Below are positions 60,132-64,000 of a stretch of 64,000 nt of DNA, in pieces. The notes under the pieces are model-generated. The model worked only from the letters and a program-made list of their open reading frames with translations. It did no database searches and was not told where the DNA came from. Origin of the DNA: Cocos nucifera (Eukaryota; Streptophyta; Magnoliopsida; Arecales; Arecaceae); the NCBI GenBank assembly GCA_006176705.1, contig QRFJ01002491.1, forward strand, positions 62,001 through 126,000. The letters run 5' to 3'. Every line of letters starts with the position of its first letter. Position 1 is the stretch's first letter. The translations under genes were made by a program, and so were the position numbers.

Positions 60132-61991
60132 CAGGTTTTCAAAATTCATTAGATCTAATTTTATTTTAATTCTAATCTAATAATTAGATGATTTTAGATA
60201 CCATATGAGATATGATTAGATCTAAAATTAAAAAATTAAAATTAAATAATTTAGATCTAAGATGTATGAGATGACTAGGAATAGAATTATTCTATGTGTA
60301 GTCTAATATGATCATAATTTTAATTTTATTAATTATATATTTTAGATCTATTTAATTATTATTTTTTGATATTATAAATATTATAATTTGATCTAAAAAA
60401 TAGAAAATAAATTTATTTAATTTTATTCATATGAGATATGATCGATGCATATTTAGACTAGTTGTATAATAGATCTACAAAATTATCTTGAATAAATTTA
60501 ATTTAATATGATCAAATTAAATTTTATTTTTTAGATATTTATGAGATAATTTAGATTTAAAAATATGCATGATATGATACATGAGATGTATGCAAAATAT
60601 ATTTTTAAGTTAGATGAATTTTTATATATGATATATGATGTAGATCTAACTAGTTTTATAGATTCATCATGTTTTTGATGAAGACGTTCCCCTTGGCCGT
60701 CCGATCATAAGAATAAAGAAGGATCTAAAGGCCCTCTCTTTCCATTCGATGGGGTATTCTTATGATTTGTAGGAGTACTGCACATTCATCCTTAATCAAA
60801 AATCAAAAATTTATTTTCTGCAAAATCTTAGATCTTGAAACCCTAGGATTTTATTTACATGTTTTGTTTATGAACCCTAAACTTAATTAAGAATTAAGAT
60901 TATAAAATATATTAGATATAAAATTAAGAATTTTTAGATCTAAGATATATTCATAAAATTGGGTTCGGGTTTGGGTAGCTCAATTAGGTCTAGTAGTTGA
61001 TCAAACCAAATCAAGAGTCGGTTAGATGGGATCAAGAGTGCTTAAATTGACTAGCCTAATAGGATTAAGTCTGGGTCAAAGTTGAGTCACATAAGTGATC
61101 AATCAAGTTAAGACCTAATTAGGCTCAATGTTTAGAGTCTGGATTGTAGGTAATCTGATTGATTCTGACTCAATAATTTTAGTGTCTAAGATAAGTTTGG
61201 TAGATACGATTGACTGATTTTTAATTAGGAGCTACTCGACTCGAATGTATTCTTGTCGAGTTAATGGCATATCCCTTCCATCGGTCTCACTTACCTAGCC
61301 ATAATTCTTGGCTCAATCCCGATCTAAGGTGGCTAATAATCCAAGCTAACCCATGCCACTTGGTTAGTCATAATAGTTATAGCTATGTCAAGTCTAGTTT
61401 AAAGAGACCTAAATCAAATCTTCCTAAGAAAAGATTAAGTCTAAGGTCTTCCACCATTGTAGATATGCGGATCCTTTTTGGGGTTGATTGTTCTCGACTG
61501 GTCACAATGGTTCAGTTGCACTGAGAAGATGCAATCATGTCTATTAGACATTGGATGCTATGGACTGGAGGATGGATTGAACTCAATATTTTGGATACGG
61601 TGAGAGATTCAATTAGAAATCCAATCTATGCAAATGGTGGGTCTGATTTAACTAAGGAGTGAATCAATATTTCGGACACAATGAGATTTATGAATTAGAG
61701 ACCAAGCTTGGGTGCACCATAATTAGAGAATCATTGGATAAGAGTTATTCACTCATTGGCTAACCCATCACCAATAACTGTTAGGTGATGTGATGAGTCA
61801 GTTGGTGAGACTGCACCACCCACTAAAAATCATTAATCTTGAAGATTTTCACATCTCTACAAAGGGAGTATAGGGATCTAAAGAAAATAGTGGAAGCTAA
61901 TTTATTTAAAAATCAAATTCCTAAATAAATTGATCAAGTCTTACTTACAAAATCTAACTAGAAATTTTGACTCTCTACAGGAAAAAGAAAA
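60132..61991 (+). other. C8 long 5' leader
   Basis: About 1.86 kb, non-coding, collinear in the opposite orientation with the C1 and C2 leaders. An 86-codon frame at 61264-61524 is not conserved in those leaders and is not treated as a gene. Confidence 0.75.
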
Positions 61992-62782
61992 ATATCTGCA
62001 TCCAATCCACTAGCTCGTATCCTAGACACCCATAAACTAACCAAACCCAATTATAAGGATTGGCTCCAAAACTTCAAAATCATTTTGAGTTTTGAGAAGT
62101 TAACTCATGTATTAGACCAGGATCCTCCCACCTTACTAGCCCATCCGTCTACTGAACAGAGAGCGTCTCTTGATAAATGGACGGATGAAGATAACAAGAT
62201 TGATACTACATATTGGGCTCGATGTCTGATGAGCTTCAGCATCAATATGAAGATATCAAGACTACCCATCAAATGTTGGCTTACCTATAAGAGTTGTTTG
62301 GTGAATAGAGTCATAAAGCCAAATATCAAATCACTAAATGATTATTTAATGCTAAAATGCATGATGGATAGTTAGTCCAAGATCATTGTCCGATGATGAT
62401 CAAAAATTTGGAAGAGCTTGAGAAGCTAGGAGTGAAATTAGATCAAGATCTACAGAATGATATAATTATGCAATTCTTGACTAATGCATATGGGCAGTTC
62501 ATCATGAACTACCATATGCATAAACTTCAGAATACTCTAGCCGAACTTATAAATATGTCGGTTACTGCTGAGCTTTCTATGAAAGGTTCTAAAGGCTCAG
62601 TACTTGCTATGGAATGGACTTCTTTCAAGAGAAAGTCTTTTAAAAAGAAGAAGTCTGTGAAAAGGTAGAAGGTAGAAGGTGGAAAGAAAAGAAAGGCAGA
62701 ACTAAAAAAGAAGACTGCTGACAAAGAAAAGTATTTTCATTATAATATTGACGACCACTGAAAGCGGAACTATCCTACATAC
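61992..62782 (+). pseudogene. C8 gag (broken)
   Basis: The expected start codon is ATA at 61992-61994 (ISASNPLARILDTHKL follows), so initiation is lost. The capsid reads KPNYKDWLQNFKIIL, LTHVLDQDPPTLLAHPSTEQ, WTDEDNK, then a frame change near 62200. It continues after a stop at 62372-62374 as MIKNLEELEKLGVKLDQDLQ, MQFLTNAYGQFIMNYHMHKL, a Lys-rich stretch with a TAG near 62666, and a degenerate knuckle YFHYNIDDH with TGA at 62759-62761. Confidence 0.85.
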
Positions 62783-63230
62783 TTGGCCATCCTGAAGAAT
62801 AACAAGGAGATAAGTCCTTCTGGAGGTATGCTCGTTATTGAATCTAATCTTATGATTTTTTCTGCATCCGGTTGGGTGCTTGACTCTAGTTCTAGTGCTC
62901 ATTTGTACACTTTCATACAAGATCTTGAGAATAGCAGGAGACTAAGGGATGGTGAGATGATCCTACGTATCGAAAATGGAGCAAGGATTGTTGTTGTGGC
63001 TATAAAAACCTACCCTCTTTGACTACCGCCTGGCTTAGATCTAGTACTTAGGGATTATTATTATGTGCCTACCGCAAGCAAGAATTTGATTTCTATTTCA
63101 TGTTTGGCACAAAAAGGCTATGTAATTAGTTTTCTTAAGGACCATTATAACATTCTTTATGAAAGAAATAAAATTGTAAGTGATTTTTTTTATTAACGGT
63201 CTCTACCAATTACATATTGATATATCTATC
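62783..63230 (+). pseudogene. C8 protease (broken)
   Basis: Active-site region SGWVLDSSSSAHLY, then MILRIENGARIVVVAIKTYP. A stop at 63020-63022 is followed by the conserved YYYVPTASKNLISIS-like linker and a frame change near 63180. The catalytic Asp is kept. Confidence 0.82.
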
Positions 63231-63239
63231 TTTAATATC

Positions 63240-64000
63240 GAGCAAAATATGAATACCGTAAAATGACCCAGGGATAGTCCAAATGATAGGTATCTATGGC
63301 ACCTAAGGCTAGGTCATATAGTAGAAGATAGGGTTAATAAATTGGAGAAAATCGAGCTATTGAATCCGTTGACTTTCGAGTCATATCCAATTTGTGAATC
63401 ATATCTTCATGGCAAAATGACTAAGCTCCCTTTTGTAGGATATGAAAAAAGGGCCACGGATCTACTTGCCCTAGTACATACTGATGTGTGCGATCCATTC
63501 GATGAATCGGCTAGAGGCAACTTTGATTACTTCATAATCTTTACCGATGATTTATCTTGGTATGGGTATGTGTATCTTATGAGACACAAGTCTGAAGCCT
63601 TTAAAAAGTTCAAAAAATTCAAACATGAAGTCAAAAAGCAAACTAAAAAATCCATTAAGGTTCTTCGATTAGATCAAGGAGGTGAATATCTTAGTCAAAA
63701 ATTTTTGGACTATCTTAAGTAAAATGATATAATCTCTCAATGGACTCCACCTGGAATACCTCAACTCAATGAAATTTTAGAATGGAGAAATTGGACCTTA
63801 TTAGATATGGTCCGATCTATGATGAGCTTCACAGATCTTCCTAATTTTCTTTGGGGACATAGTCTATTAACTACTATATATTTACTGAATAGGATTTCCT
63901 CTAAAATCGTTCCTACCACATGATATGAGATATGACATGGTAAAAAATCAAGTTTGAGTCATCTCAGAATTTGGGGTTATCCGACTCATGTCAAAAGACA
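63240..64000 (+). pseudogene. C8 integrase (partial at window edge)
   Basis: Zinc finger region HLRLGHIVEDRVNKLE and ESYLHGKM (Cys of ESCLHGKM replaced by Tyr); core LALVHTDVCDPF, FIIFTDDLSWYGY, KSIKVLRLDQGGEYLS; stop at 63720-63722; then SQWTPPGIPQLNEILEWRN with the third acidic residue in place, MVRSMMSFTDLPNFLWG and HGKKSSLSHLRIWGYP. Further stops lie near 63920-63935. Continues past 64000. Confidence 0.85.

Larger units (their letters stand above)
60118..64000 (+). mobile_element. C8: Angela-like copia element (runs off window)
   Basis: Plus-strand element with 5' LTR, primer site, leader, gag, protease and integrase; RT, RNase H and 3' LTR lie beyond the right edge. It shares two gag defects with C1 (TGA and Cys-to-Tyr in the zinc knuckle). 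Confidence 0.88.

Noticed and set aside
61264..61524. 86-codon frame in the C8 leader
   Set aside because: Not conserved in the collinear leaders of C1 and C2.

Overview
This is plant nuclear DNA made of nested and decayed LTR retrotransposons; I found no host gene, rRNA, tRNA or CRISPR array. The mix of Angela-like and SIRE-like Ty1/copia with Athila and Tat Ty3/gypsy elements, the tRNA-Met and tRNA-Asp primer sites, and the AT-rich background point to a flowering plant, probably a monocot. A palm is only a guess. The setting is probably pericentromeric or other gene-poor heterochromatin.

Left third (1-32554): a minus-strand tandem array of one Angela-like copia family. Three internal regions (C1, C2, C3) share intervening LTRs: LTR_a (1-262, partial), LTR_b (6100-10674) and LTR_c (15681-29174). 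LTR_b carries a solo LTR of the same family in the opposite orientation (6893-9181). LTR_c is split by an Athila-type element (17417-28622) with target duplication CCAAC. That insertion contains a 1000-N gap, and the sequence on both sides of the gap is the same ~3.1 kb, so either the assembly or the genome has duplicated it. The Athila insertion keeps both LTRs, a tRNA-Asp primer site, a gag-like frame with one stop and a polypurine tract, but has no pol, so it looks like a non-autonomous derivative.

Middle (32555-46108): a mosaic of truncated pieces. These are a Tat-like LTR whose U3 is a ~1.9 kb array of ~45-bp repeats; the 3' half of a SIRE-like copia (RT, RNase H, 3' UTR, LTR); a second Tat-like LTR fragment with 30-bp repeats; an Athila LTR missing its first ~170 bp; and a copia leader plus 5' LTR on the minus strand with a recent 106-bp duplication over its TATA box.

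Right third (46109-64000): a long, heavily mutated Athila gag-pol with its 3' LTR (plus strand); a Tat gag-protease-RT fragment (minus strand); a truncated Angela-like LTR; and, inserted into that LTR, another Angela-like element (C8, plus strand) that leaves the window inside its integrase region.

All coding regions are broken by stops, frameshifts or lost catalytic residues, so nothing here is likely to be autonomous. The most notable structures are the shared-LTR tandem array, the antiparallel LTR-in-LTR inverted repeat, two insertions into short perfect hairpins of the same LTR family, a hairpin conserved among diverged Athila LTRs, and the duplication around the gap. Family names rest on recognising protein motifs by eye, without database searches.
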